A stretch of DNA of 64,000 nucleotides, taken from contig CAMBBS010000009.1 of assembly GCA_945863875.1 (NCBI GenBank), positions 2,501-66,500 on the forward strand, given 5' to 3'. The translations under genes were made by a program, and so were the position numbers. The notes under the pieces were generated by a model that had not been told where the DNA came from, did not search any database, and saw only the letters and a program-made list of their open reading frames with translations. Shown here piece by piece: positions 34,918-43,836 of the stretch (within the stretch, counting starts at the first letter, position 1; each line of letters opens with the position of its first letter). The stretch comes from Desulfopila aestuarii DSM 18488 (GTDB lineage: Bacteria; Desulfobacterota; Desulfobulbia; Desulfobulbales; Desulfocapsaceae).

Positions 34918-35895
34918 TTAGTGGGAGTTGGAATAGATAAGCTCCGGCCGTTTCAGCAGCACCTTGGTGCCGGTGGCCACGCTTGCCGTGAGCCAGATAT
35001 TGCCGCCGATAATTGAGCCTTCGCCGATAATCGTCTCCCCGCCGAGAATGGTGGTGTTGGCGTAGATAATAACGTTGTCCTCTATGGTCGGATGGCGCTT
35101 TTTATTGCGCATCTCTTCTCCGGCATTGCGGGGCAGGGACAGGGCGCCAAGGGTAACTCCCTGATAAATTCGTACATTGTCGCCGATGATGGTCGTCTCA
35201 CCGATGACCACCCCGGTGCCATGGTCGATAAAAAAGCTCGAACCGATGGTTGCACCCGGATGGATGTCGATGCCGGTCAGGCTGTGGGCATACTCGGCCA
35301 TGATGCGGGGAATGATCGGAACCTGGAGCAGGTATAGTTCGTGGGCCAACCGAAAGATGAATGTCGCCCGAAGCCCCGGATAACAGAAGATGACCTCGTC
35401 CGGACTTTTCGTTGCCGGGTCTCCCCGCAGTGCCGCGCGAATATCGGTTGCCAGAATCGCGGCAACCCTCGGCAGCGATTCAATAAACGCCAAAGCTGTT
35501 TTATGACTCTGCGCCTCGCAGTTGGTACAGAGCCGATCATTTCTCCGGCAGTCATGGCGGATGGCCATGACGATCTGCTCGGCCACCTTGTCATAGAGGT
35601 CGGTAGTCTTTTTGCCGATATAGTATTCCAGGTTCGAGGCATGCAGTTTGGTATGGGAGAAGTAGCCGGGAAAGAGGATGCGTCGCGCCTGCTCGACGAT
35701 TTCGATAATTTTTTCCTGGGAGGGAATCGAAACCGGGCTGATATGTTCATAGCACTCCTTGGTGCTCCACGAAGACAGCAGCTCGGTAACGACCTTGGGC
35801 ACCTTCTCATGCTGACTGCAGCTGGTGATCTGGATGTGGTCGCACAGTTCGGGGATCGATGCAACATTACTCAAGGAACAGATTTTCTCTGACAT
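34918..35895 (-). CDS. cysE: serine O-acetyltransferase (EpsC/CysE type)
   Basis: 325 aa. It acetylates serine with acetyl-CoA to give O-acetylserine for CysK. The long helical N-terminal half is typical of the EpsC subfamily. From about residue 205 come left-handed hexapeptide repeats: AHSLTGIDIHPGATIGSSFF, then DHGTGVVIGETTIIGDNVRI, with the catalytic His and Asp. A DCRRNDRLCTNC segment near 114-125 is an added cysteine-containing stretch. The C-terminus KVLLKRPELIYSNSH is the part that in CysE forms the complex with cysteine synthase; the usual final Ile is absent. Confidence 0.92.
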   Translation of the reverse strand: MSEKICSLSNVASIPELCDHIQITSCSQHEKVPKVVTELLSSWSTKECYEHISPVSIPSQEKIIEIVEQARRILFPGYFSHTKLHASNLEYYIGKKTTDLYDKVAEQIVMAIRHDCRRNDRLCTNCEAQSHKTALAFIESLPRVAAILATDIRAALRGDPATKSPDEVIFCYPGLRATFIFRLAHELYLLQVPIIPRIMAEYAHSLTGIDIHPGATIGSSFFIDHGTGVVIGETTIIGDNVRIYQGVTLGALSLPRNAGEEMRNKKRHPTIEDNVIIYANTTILGGETIIGEGSIIGGNIWLTASVATGTKVLLKRPELIYSNSH

Positions 35896-35916
35896 GGCTC
35901 ATTGCTAAGTTAAGTG

Positions 35917-36549
35917 TTATTTCCTGATTTTTTCTATAATATAAATACCGTATGTCGCCCGGAGATCGCGAAAATAACGAATAACAGAGCCTTCACTGTT
36001 GGCCGGGTTGGTGCGGATGGTAATTTCTTTCAGGATATTATAACCAACATCGCGGGAAAATTTCCTGAAATCCTTTAAAGTGATCACCCGAATATTCGGC
36101 GAGTCGTACCATGAATAGGGCAGCTGATCGTTTTTCGGGGCAACCCCTTTGTATAAAAGCTGCAGTCGAATAGTATAGTGACTGAAATTCGGGAAGCTGA
36201 CAATGACCTTCCTGCCGATTCTGGCCAGGGAGCAGAGCAGCCGCGCCGGTTCGAACACCTGCTGCAGCGTCTGGCTGAGAATGACATAGTCGAAACTGCA
36301 GTCGGGATAGTCTTCGACCTCTTCGTTGAGGTCACCCTGCAGGACGCTGAGGCCGCGGCTGATGCAGTGCGCCGCCTTTTGCTTGTCCCGTTCGATGCCG
36401 GTGCCGATAACATTTCTCGTCGCGGCCAGCCAGGCCAGCAGGTCCCCGCTGCCGCAGCCGAGATCCAGCACCCGGCTGCCGGGCTCGATCATCGAGGCAA
36501 TGATGCGCAGGTCAAAACGGATGTTCTCTGCCGTTTCAGGAGATACCAT
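35917..36549 (-). CDS. metW: MetW, methionine biosynthesis methyltransferase-like protein
   Basis: 210 aa class I SAM-dependent methyltransferase fold with motif I VLDLGCGSGDLLAWL near 32 and the MetW features LNEEVEDYPDCSFDYVILSQ and FPNFSHYTIRLQLLYKG. MetW proteins are needed for activity of MetX in several bacteria, though their precise reaction is not fixed. ATG 36549 follows GGGGGA at good spacing and overlaps metX by 14 bases, so translation is coupled. A TTG 15 bases upstream is less likely. Confidence 0.93.
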   Translation of the reverse strand: MVSPETAENIRFDLRIIASMIEPGSRVLDLGCGSGDLLAWLAATRNVIGTGIERDKQKAAHCISRGLSVLQGDLNEEVEDYPDCSFDYVILSQTLQQVFEPARLLCSLARIGRKVIVSFPNFSHYTIRLQLLYKGVAPKNDQLPYSWYDSPNIRVITLKDFRKFSRDVGYNILKEITIRTNPANSEGSVIRYFRDLRATYGIYIIEKIRK

Positions 36550-37693
36550 CGAGAAATCCCCCAATCAGCCTGGTGAACCGTTGGTCCGGGATGAGAAAAG
36601 CATCATGGCCGCAGTCCGCTTCAATTTCACAAAAACTGACATTTTGTCCGCAGCGTTTCAGGCTCTGCACCAGTTCTTTCGCCTGGTAGGTCGGGTAGAG
36701 CCAGTCGGAACTATAGGAGACGACAAGATATTTAATCTTGCTCGCCTCGGTCCCCTTGATAAGGCCGGGCGTGCAGATCTGCTCGACCACATCGAAATAG
36801 TCCGAAGCCTTGGTGATGTAGAGTACGGAGTTGGCGTCAAACCGGTTGACGAACTTGGAACCCTGATGATGCAGATAGCTCTCCACCTGAAAGTCACCGT
36901 CGAAACCAAAGGAAAAATTGGCCTTGTCCTGCAGCCTTCTGCCGAATTTTCGACGCATGGCCTGGTCCGAGAGGTAGGTGACATGGCCAACCATCCGGGC
37001 TACCGCCAGGCCCATATCGGGCTTGGGTCCGCCGTAATAATTACCCTTTTTCCAGTTGGGGTCGGCCATGATCGACTGCCTGGCTATTTCGTTAAAGGCA
37101 ATGGCCAGGGCCGAATGCCGCATGGTGGTGGCAACAGGCACCGCCGCCCGGACCATTTCCGGAAAACGGACGCACCATTGAAGCACCTGCATGCCGCCGA
37201 CGGAACCGCCGATGACGGCGAGCAGGCGAGAGATGCCGAGGTGGTCGATCAGGGCCTTCTGGGCGACCACCATGTCGCCGATGGTCATCATCGGGAAATC
37301 GAGGCCATAGGGGGTCAGGGTTTCCGGGTTGAGGGAACTCGGCCCGGTTGAGCCCATGCAGCTGCCGAGGATGTTCGAACAGACGACAAAATACCGGTCG
37401 GTGTCAATGCCCTTGCCGGGACCGACAAGAAAATCCCACCAGCCCGGCTTGTCGTCCGCGCTGTCGCTTGCATGATAGCCTGCGGCGTGGGCGTCACCGG
37501 AAAAAGCATGGGTCAGCAGAATACAGTTGTCCTGCTGCGCATTGAGTCTGCCGTAGGTCTCGAAGGCGATGGTCACCGGTCCGAGCCTGGCCCCGCTCTC
37601 GAGAAGGAGTTTGTCGGGTGCATCGGCAAAGGTAAAATACTTCTTTTCAACGATCCCGACAGAAGTATCCCGGCTGGTTGTCGTCTCAATCAT
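36536..37693 (-). CDS. metX: homoserine O-acetyltransferase
   Basis: 385 aa alpha/beta hydrolase that acetylates homoserine from acetyl-CoA (some relatives use succinyl-CoA). The catalytic triad is Ser near 162 (VIGGSVGGMQ), Asp in SSDWLYP near 320 and His in GHDAFLIP near 365. The segment SILGSCMGSTGPSS appears here as SNILGSCMGSTGPSSLNP near 107. It is followed by metW in coupled order and preceded by metY, so the unit makes homocysteine by direct sulfhydrylation. Confidence 0.94.
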   Translation of the reverse strand: MIETTTSRDTSVGIVEKKYFTFADAPDKLLLESGARLGPVTIAFETYGRLNAQQDNCILLTHAFSGDAHAAGYHASDSADDKPGWWDFLVGPGKGIDTDRYFVVCSNILGSCMGSTGPSSLNPETLTPYGLDFPMMTIGDMVVAQKALIDHLGISRLLAVIGGSVGGMQVLQWCVRFPEMVRAAVPVATTMRHSALAIAFNEIARQSIMADPNWKKGNYYGGPKPDMGLAVARMVGHVTYLSDQAMRRKFGRRLQDKANFSFGFDGDFQVESYLHHQGSKFVNRFDANSVLYITKASDYFDVVEQICTPGLIKGTEASKIKYLVVSYSSDWLYPTYQAKELVQSLKRCGQNVSFCEIEADCGHDAFLIPDQRFTRLIGGFLDGIS

Positions 37694-37726
37694 CTCGCAA
37701 GGTTTCGCCGGTATCCCGACTGCCTC

Positions 37727-39007
37727 CTAAACTGCTGCACAGGCCAGTGCCTGGGCTATATCCGCCTTAATATCATCGATATGCTCGATGCCGACGGAGA
37801 GCCGGATCTGCCCCTCGCCGATATGGCACTCTTGCAGCTGCTGCGGTGACAGCTGTGAATGGGTGGTTGATGCCGGATGGATGGCCAGCGACTTGGCATC
37901 CCCGACGTTTGCCAGGTGGGAGATGAGCTGCAGGCTGTCGATAAATTTCCTGCCAGCCTGCAGGCCGCCCTTGACGCTGAAACCGACCATGCCGCCAAAG
38001 CCGTTGCGCAGATATTTATTCGCGAGGTCGCTCCCGGGCGAGCCGGGCAGTCCGGGGTAGTGCACCCAGTCGACGTCCGGGTGCCCATTAAGGTACTCTG
38101 CTATCTGCCGACTATTTTCGCAGTGGCGTTCCATCCTCAGACTGAGTGTCTCGATGCCCTGCAAGAAAGACCAGCAACTGTCCGGGCTGATGCTCGCGCC
38201 AAGGTTTCGCAGAGGCACCAGCCGCATACGCAGGGCGAAGGCAACGGGGTTGAGATCGCCGAGATCATAAGCATAGCGCAGGCCGTGGTAGGAGGCATCG
38301 GGCTCGTTGAAAAGCGTAAATTTCGGGTCCCGCCAGTTGAATGTGCCGGCATCGATGACAATACCGCCGATGGCGGTGCCGTGGCCGCCGATCCATTTGG
38401 TTAAGGAATGGATAACAATATCGGCGCCATGGTCTATCGGACGCAGGATACAGGGCGGTGTAAACGTCGAGTCGACAATGAGCGGCAGGTTATGGTCCCG
38501 GGCGATTTTTGCCAGGGCCTCGAGATCGGTCATGTTCAGGGACGGATTGCCGAGGGTTTCACAATAAATTGCCCTGGTCTTGCCGTTTATCTTCGCGGTA
38601 AAATTATTCGGGTCGGCAGGGTCGACCATCCGTACGGTGATGCCGAGCTGCGGCAGGATGGTGTTAAATTGCACATAAGTGCCGCCGTACAGGTTGTTGG
38701 CCGAAACAACTTCGTCTCCCTGGCCGCAGATATTGATGATGGTGTAAAAAACAGCCGATGTCCCGGATGCCAGGGCCAGTGCCGCCGCGCCGCCTTCCAG
38801 CTGCGCCATGCGCTGCTCGAGCACGTCCTGGGTCGGATTGCCGATCCGGGTGTAGATATTGCCTAATTCTTTCAGGGCAAAGAGATTGGCCGCATGTTCG
38901 GTATTTTTAAACATATAGGCGGCGGTCCGGTAAATGGGCACGGCCCTGGACAGGGTATCCTGGTCGATGCGCTGGCCTGCGTGCAAAGCGAGAGTTTCAA
39001 ATTTCAT
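37727..39007 (-). CDS. metY: O-acetylhomoserine sulfhydrylase
   Basis: 426 aa PLP enzyme of the Cys/Met metabolism family. It makes homocysteine from O-acetylhomoserine and sulfide. The PLP lysine lies in IHSLTKWIGGHGTAIGG near 205. Other family blocks are IYTRIGNPTQDVLEQRM near 50, YGGTYVQFNTILP and CETLGNPSLNMTDL. The length exceeds that of cystathionine gamma-synthase, which fits MetY. In a sulfide-producing cell this route fits well. It lies 38 bases after the TPR protein gene. Confidence 0.95.
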   Translation of the reverse strand: MKFETLALHAGQRIDQDTLSRAVPIYRTAAYMFKNTEHAANLFALKELGNIYTRIGNPTQDVLEQRMAQLEGGAAALALASGTSAVFYTIINICGQGDEVVSANNLYGGTYVQFNTILPQLGITVRMVDPADPNNFTAKINGKTRAIYCETLGNPSLNMTDLEALAKIARDHNLPLIVDSTFTPPCILRPIDHGADIVIHSLTKWIGGHGTAIGGIVIDAGTFNWRDPKFTLFNEPDASYHGLRYAYDLGDLNPVAFALRMRLVPLRNLGASISPDSCWSFLQGIETLSLRMERHCENSRQIAEYLNGHPDVDWVHYPGLPGSPGSDLANKYLRNGFGGMVGFSVKGGLQAGRKFIDSLQLISHLANVGDAKSLAIHPASTTHSQLSPQQLQECHIGEGQIRLSVGIEHIDDIKADIAQALACAAV

Positions 39008-39045
39008 AAAGGTTTCTCCTCTTATCCCGGCTGGTTTCCGGTTCT

Positions 39046-39690
39046 TCAGGGTGCGTTCGTTTTGCTCAGGTCCGCTTTCACTTGATCGACAAATTCACGG
39101 ATTGGTTGTCCATTTGCCGTTTTCGCCTGGGGATTGATACGCAACAGCTCTTCCCAGGCGGCAATGGCTCCGGCCGCATCGTTGAGGTCATGCAGCAGGA
39201 CAATACCTTTATTGAACCTGGACGGCTGATGGCCAGGATCTTGTTGAATTGCCTGATTAAAAAGCTCCATGGCTTTTTCCGGTTGTTTGGTTCTGCGGTA
39301 CATCACCCCCAGGTCGGTGAGCAGGTTGGCGTCCCCGGCATGAAATTCCAGGGATTTCGTATACGCCGCAATTGCTTTTTCCGGTTGATTGCTGTCATAA
39401 TAGAGGTGGCCGAGGCGAATCCAGCTCTGGAAATTTTCGGGATTGGCGGTGACCTCGGCCTCCAGATGAATAATGGCCTGACGGGTTTCATCGTTTTGCG
39501 CAGTCGGTTGTCCCCCGGTAATGGCTGCCGGCGGCGCCCCAGGCGATCCGCCTTTATAGACGGTAAAAGCTACCCCGGTGAGAAAGCCGCAGACAAAAAT
39601 AATAACATAGGGAATCAGGTGGCCCTGTCGGTTTTTGCTGTCATTCTGACGGCTTTTATCCGGATCGGTTGTGTAGTTCTTGCGTGCCAT
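39046..39690 (-). CDS. membrane-anchored TPR protein
   Basis: 214 aa. One membrane helix near 26-46 (LIPYVIIFVCGFLTGVAFTV) follows a polar start. From about 85 there are three or four TPR units (WIRLGHLYYDSNQPEKAIAA; LTDLGVMYRRTKQPEKAMEL; FNKGIVLLHDLNDAAGAI). The layout resembles NrfG/CcmI-like TPR proteins, but no cytochrome gene is near. It appears to lead the metY-metX-metW unit on the minus strand. Its function is unknown; a scaffold role at the membrane is a guess. Confidence 0.85.
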   Translation of the reverse strand: MARKNYTTDPDKSRQNDSKNRQGHLIPYVIIFVCGFLTGVAFTVYKGGSPGAPPAAITGGQPTAQNDETRQAIIHLEAEVTANPENFQSWIRLGHLYYDSNQPEKAIAAYTKSLEFHAGDANLLTDLGVMYRRTKQPEKAMELFNQAIQQDPGHQPSRFNKGIVLLHDLNDAAGAIAAWEELLRINPQAKTANGQPIREFVDQVKADLSKTNAP

Positions 39691-40285
39691 AAAGCTTCAG
39701 TTTTAACCTCGGTTTCTTTCTGTTGATATTGCCGGGAAAAATTGTAACATGTGTCGTCACGTGTCCCTGCGGCTTCACACTCTTCCCGACATGTGTTCAT
39801 TGCTTGCCACAATATACTACCTGGTGGTAGAAGGTCCAGTGGAAATTGCAGAAGAGTGCCGGTAAAACGTTGTCAAAAAATAACATGGCCGGAAGAATGC
39901 TCGGAACGCCATAAGGATCCGTAACGAAATGGATATAAATGGCCGGGTTATTTCGTAACGGCTCCTCAGAAGAGCTGCTGGGAGAAAAACAGTGAAATAC
40001 CAGGCGATGATATGGTCAATTTTCTTATGAGCCTTATAATGCATGCAACTACGTATTCTCGGACAAACTCCTCGTATCTTCGGACAGGTTCCTTCGTGAT
40101 TATAAACCACCTCGACTTCTTTTCCGTGTATCGGAATAGAACAATAGATATATCCGTTCCGGGTATTTGTCCAGTGTTCGGCACAAATCTCCGCAACCGG
40201 AAATGACGACATAAATTTACTGCGGATCGACCGGCAGCTGTCGGTCTGTTACGTGCTGTGCGCACTATCCTCTGGAGGATTTCAT
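39691..40285. other. intergenic region upstream of glycogen phosphorylase
   Basis: 595 bases between divergent genes. A minus-strand frame at 39817-40212 opens for 131 codons. Its first half is rich in Cys (GTCPKIRGVCPRIRSC) and encoded by two imperfect 19-base direct repeats near 40053-40092, but the second half has noncoding character and no ribosome site precedes the ATG. It may be a gene remnant. No promoter pair, RNA gene or riboswitch was recognised. Confidence 0.35.
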
Positions 40286-42787
40286 ATGATGAAGGTGATG
40301 GAAAAAATTGAGAGTCAGGTCAATCAGGGCGAAGACATCTGGCCGGCCGTGGCGTTCCCCTCAACCGTCAACGCCATAAAAGAGAACATCATCCACCATC
40401 TGATGAGTTTTCAGGGGCGGGATCCTGAACGTTCGGGGGCACGTGATGTCTACAAGGCCCTCGCCTATACCTTGCGTGATCTGATGGTGCAGAAATGGAT
40501 TTCCACGCAAAAAACCTTTTATGCCCAGGAAAAGAAGCGGGTCTATTACCTGTCGCTTGAATTTCTTATCGGCCGATCGCTCGGCAACAGCATGACGAAT
40601 CTGGGCATCCTCGAGGATGCCAAACAGGCCGTGGAAGAACTGGGTTTTGATATGGATGAGATACGCGACCAGGAGGAAGACGCCGCTCTCGGCAACGGTG
40701 GGCTGGGCCGGCTTGCCGCGTGTTTTATGGACTCCATCGCCACGCTGAAAATTCCTGCCTACGGCTACGGTATCCGTTATGAATATGGTCTTTTTTTCCA
40801 GAAGCTGGTCGACGGTTATCAGGTGGAAGGACCTGATAACTGGCTGCTGAACGGCACTCCCTGGGAGTTTGAGCGCCAGCTGCCGGTTTTTCGGGTGCAG
40901 TTTTTCGGCAATGTCACCAGTTATCTTGATGAAAATGGCCGGTATCGCACCAAATGGATAAATTCCAAGGATGTCATGGCCAAGGCCAGTGATATCATGG
41001 TACCCGGCTATAAAAACGATCATGTCATCAACATGCGGCTCTGGTCGGCCTTTTCTTCACGGGAGCTGGATCTCACCGATTTCAGCAGGGGGGACTATAT
41101 CAAGGCTGTCGAATCAAAGGTGAGTTCCGAGACCATTTCCAAGGTCCTCTATCCGCCGGATCACAACTATGCCGGGCAGGAATTGCGTCTCAAGCAGCAG
41201 TATTTTTTTGTTGCTGCGACCTTTCAGGATATCATGCGGCGGTTTAAGAAGAAGCATTCCGGCTTCGACAGATTTACCTCTCTTATTGCCGTGCAGCTCA
41301 ATGACACCCACCCCTCCATCGCCATTCCGGAACTGATGCGACTGCTCCTTGACATAGAGGGGCTGGGCTGGGAAGAGGCCTGGAATATCACCGTCAACAC
41401 CTTCGCTTTTACCAATCATACCCTGATGCCGGAGGCGCTCGAGCGGTGGTCGGTGGACATGATGGGGCGGGTGTTGCCGCGTCATCTGGAGATAATTTTT
41501 GAAATCAACCGAAGGTTTCTCAACGAGGTGGCGCAAAGATATCCGGGGAATGAGAGAAAGCTGCGCGAGTTCTCTATTATTGAGGAAGGCCCGGTGCAAA
41601 TGGTCCGCATGGCTCATCTGGCCATTATCGGCAGTCATAGTGTCAATGGCGTGGCCGAGCTGCATTCGCAGTTGCTGAAAGAACGAATTTTTCCAGGGTT
41701 CCATGAATTTTTTCCCGGCAGGTTTAATTCGAAAACCAACGGCATCACGCCACGCCGGTGGCTGCTCGATATCAATCCTCATCTGGCCCATCTGATCTCA
41801 ACGAAGATAGGACCCGGGTGGATCACCGATCTCGACCAGTTGCGCGGGCTCGAGTCCTCGGTCGAGGATACCAAGTTTCGCGCTGAATGGCGGGACATCA
41901 AATTAAATAATAAATCTCGCCTGGCGGACTACATCAAAAAGAAGTGCAAGGTCACCGTTAATCCGCTGTCCATGTTCGATATCCAGGTGAAGAGGATTCA
42001 TGAATATAAACGGCAGCTGCTCAATGCCCTGCATCTTGTCCATCTCTACCAGCGGATAATCCATGGGGAGGCGGAGAACATCGCCCCGCGCGTTGCCGTT
42101 TTTGCCGGAAAAGCCGCGCCTTCCTACTGGCGGGCGAAACTGATTATCAAGCTGATCACCTCCATCGGCGATGTCGTGAATAAGGATCCCCGGGTAAAGG
42201 ATCGACTGAAGGTGGTTTTTCTGCCCAACTACAACGTTTCCCAGGCGGAAATTATCATGCCGGCGGCGGATCTTTCGGAACAGATCTCCACTGCCGGCAC
42301 GGAAGCGTCGGGTACCGGGAATATGAAGTTCTCCCTGAACGGCGCGCTGACCATCGGCACGCTCGACGGGGCCAATATTGAGATCCGCGAAGAGGTCGGC
42401 GAGGAGAATATTTTCATCTTTGGTATGACAGCCGAGGAAGCTGAGTTTGAGCGGAAAAATGTCAGTCGTACGCCCTGGCAGGTCTGTCAACGCAATGAAG
42501 GTATAAAAAATGTCATTGATTCCATTGCCGACGGTTCTTTTAGCAACGGTGACAAGGACCTGTTCAGGCCCCTCGTCGACAGCCTGATGGACAAGTACGA
42601 TCCCTACCTGCTCCTCCTCGATTTTGAATCGTATATCGAGTGCCAGAACCGGGTCAATGATGCCTTTCTTGATACCGATACCTGGACGCGAACCGCCATT
42701 CTCAATGTCGCGAGAATGGGGAAGTTCTCAACGGATCGCACCATCAAGCAGTATTCCGAGGAGATCTGGTCTATTCCGGTGAAATAG
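40286..42787 (+). CDS. glgP: glycogen/starch phosphorylase
   Basis: 833 aa PLP enzyme that releases glucose 1-phosphate from glycogen by phosphorolysis. The PLP lysine lies in EASGTGNMKFSLNGALTIGT near 680. Other motifs are YYLSLEFLIGRSLGNSM near 90, DAALGNGGLGRLAACFMDSI near 132 and NPLSMFDIQVKRIHEYKRQL near 560. ATG 40286 follows GGAGG at ideal spacing. It stands alone; no other glycogen gene is in the window, but phosphofructokinase is 36 kb away. A T-poor hairpin 130 bases downstream may end its transcript. Confidence 0.95.
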   Translation: MMKVMEKIESQVNQGEDIWPAVAFPSTVNAIKENIIHHLMSFQGRDPERSGARDVYKALAYTLRDLMVQKWISTQKTFYAQEKKRVYYLSLEFLIGRSLGNSMTNLGILEDAKQAVEELGFDMDEIRDQEEDAALGNGGLGRLAACFMDSIATLKIPAYGYGIRYEYGLFFQKLVDGYQVEGPDNWLLNGTPWEFERQLPVFRVQFFGNVTSYLDENGRYRTKWINSKDVMAKASDIMVPGYKNDHVINMRLWSAFSSRELDLTDFSRGDYIKAVESKVSSETISKVLYPPDHNYAGQELRLKQQYFFVAATFQDIMRRFKKKHSGFDRFTSLIAVQLNDTHPSIAIPELMRLLLDIEGLGWEEAWNITVNTFAFTNHTLMPEALERWSVDMMGRVLPRHLEIIFEINRRFLNEVAQRYPGNERKLREFSIIEEGPVQMVRMAHLAIIGSHSVNGVAELHSQLLKERIFPGFHEFFPGRFNSKTNGITPRRWLLDINPHLAHLISTKIGPGWITDLDQLRGLESSVEDTKFRAEWRDIKLNNKSRLADYIKKKCKVTVNPLSMFDIQVKRIHEYKRQLLNALHLVHLYQRIIHGEAENIAPRVAVFAGKAAPSYWRAKLIIKLITSIGDVVNKDPRVKDRLKVVFLPNYNVSQAEIIMPAADLSEQISTAGTEASGTGNMKFSLNGALTIGTLDGANIEIREEVGEENIFIFGMTAEEAEFERKNVSRTPWQVCQRNEGIKNVIDSIADGSFSNGDKDLFRPLVDSLMDKYDPYLLLLDFESYIECQNRVNDAFLDTDTWTRTAILNVARMGKFSTDRTIKQYSEEIWSIPVK

Positions 42788-42916
42788 CGAGATGTGCCGC
42801 TGGCGCTTGACCATCCGGCTTGACCTCGAAGGGAATATCGAGTATCTACAGGCGGCAACACAAGGCAGCGGGGCTGGAAGGCTGGAAAATACACCGGGCC
42901 GGTAGCGGAAATGAAA

Positions 42917-42953
42917 AAAGGGATGACAGAGTGGTATAATCTGTCATCCCTTT
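42917..42953 (-). terminator. intrinsic terminator of the tRNA-Cys gene
   Basis: AAAGGGATGACAGA pairs perfectly with TCTGTCATCCCTTT around a nine-base loop. On the minus strand the stem is followed by six T, so it ends the tRNA-Cys transcript nine bases after its CCA. On the plus strand only three T follow, so it is a weaker terminator for glgP. Confidence 0.8.
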
Positions 42954-42961
42954 GAAATTGC

Positions 42962-43037
42962 TGGAGGCGGCGATCGGAGTCGAACCGATGAATAATGGTT
43001 TTGCAGACCACTGCCTTGGCCACTTGGCTACGCCGCC
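42962..43037 (-). tRNA. tRNA-Cys (GCA)
   Basis: 76 bases with an encoded CCA end. The acceptor GGCGGCG pairs with CGCCGCC. The anticodon loop is CTGCAAA with anticodon GCA, and the T-arm holds GGTTCGACTCC. The discriminator base before CCA is T (U73), the identity base of tRNA-Cys. D-arm GTAGCCAAGTGGCCAAGGC is normal. It lies between glgP and rnc, on the opposite strand to both. Confidence 0.96.
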
Positions 43038-43056
43038 CCTCCGTTTAAAGGACATC

Positions 43057-43084
43057 TTTATACCATAGCAGAATTTTTTAACAA
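43057..43084 (-). promoter_or_regulatory. promoter of tRNA-Cys
   Basis: On the minus strand TTGTTA (43079-43084) and TATAAA (43057-43062) are 16 bases apart, with TGG just before the -10. The expected start near 43050 lies about 13 bases before the mature tRNA. The -35 overlaps the rnc ribosome site on the other strand. Confidence 0.6.
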
Positions 43085-43097
43085 GGAAAATGTTTAC

Positions 43098-43829
43098 ATG
43101 GGTATGGATATTGATTCGCTGGTGCGTATCAACAAGGAACAGCTGAGTACATTGGAGAAAACACTCGGCTATCGTTTTACCGATCTTCGCCTGCTGCAGA
43201 AGGCGCTTGTCCACTCCTCCTATGCCTTTGAACAGGCGCAGGGCGGAAATGATAACGAGAATCTCGAGTTTATCGGCGATGCCGTTCTCGATCTGGTTGT
43301 CGGCCATATTCTCTTTCACCGGTATCGCAACATGCGTGAGGGGGAACTGACCAGGCTGCGCTCTTCTCTCGTCAATGAACAGCATCTGGCCAAGATGGCA
43401 CGGTCCATAGGGCTGGGCAGTTATCTGGCACTTGGCAAAGGAGAAGACGCCTCCCATGGACGAACAAAGCCGTCGATTCTGTCCTGTGCCTATGAGGCGG
43501 TTGTTGGCGCTATCTTCGAGGATGCCGGTTATCAGACCGTCTGTGCCTTCATCGAGCGTTTTTTCCTGCCGGAGATCGAGGGGAAAAAGGAAGAGCTGCT
43601 GCTCGCTGACGCCAAAAGCCGTCTACAGGAAGCCTTGCAGGAAAAATACAATGAGGCGCCCAGTTATCGGGTCGATGCCGAGGAGGGACCCTCGCACCAG
43701 AAGCTGTTCACCATTGCCGTCTGTTTCCGGGAGCAGGTTCTCGGCACCGGGCAGGCCGGATCGAAAAAAGAAGCGGAACAGCGGGCGGCCACCGCCGCCC
43801 TGGCCGGTCTTGAGAGCATAAACGGTTGA
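43098..43829 (+). CDS. rnc: ribonuclease III
   Basis: 243 aa endonuclease for double-stranded RNA, needed for rRNA processing and mRNA control. The catalytic signature ENLEFIGDAVLDLVVGHILF starts near residue 54, with the second acidic cluster CAYEAVVGAIFEDAG near 133-147. The dsRNA-binding domain is at about 165-238 (DAKSRLQEALQEKYNEAPSY and GTGQAGSKKEAEQRAA). ATG 43098 follows AAGGAAA. It is the first gene of a run of three on the plus strand with the radical SAM protein and the ABC-F protein. Confidence 0.96.
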   Translation: MGMDIDSLVRINKEQLSTLEKTLGYRFTDLRLLQKALVHSSYAFEQAQGGNDNENLEFIGDAVLDLVVGHILFHRYRNMREGELTRLRSSLVNEQHLAKMARSIGLGSYLALGKGEDASHGRTKPSILSCAYEAVVGAIFEDAGYQTVCAFIERFFLPEIEGKKEELLLADAKSRLQEALQEKYNEAPSYRVDAEEGPSHQKLFTIAVCFREQVLGTGQAGSKKEAEQRAATAALAGLESING

Positions 43830-43836
43830 CGGCCTG

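Noticed and set aside
39008-39045. SAM riboswitch before the met genes
   Set aside because: Only 38 bases separate metY from the TPR gene, and no SAM riboswitch core was recognised there or upstream of the TPR gene.
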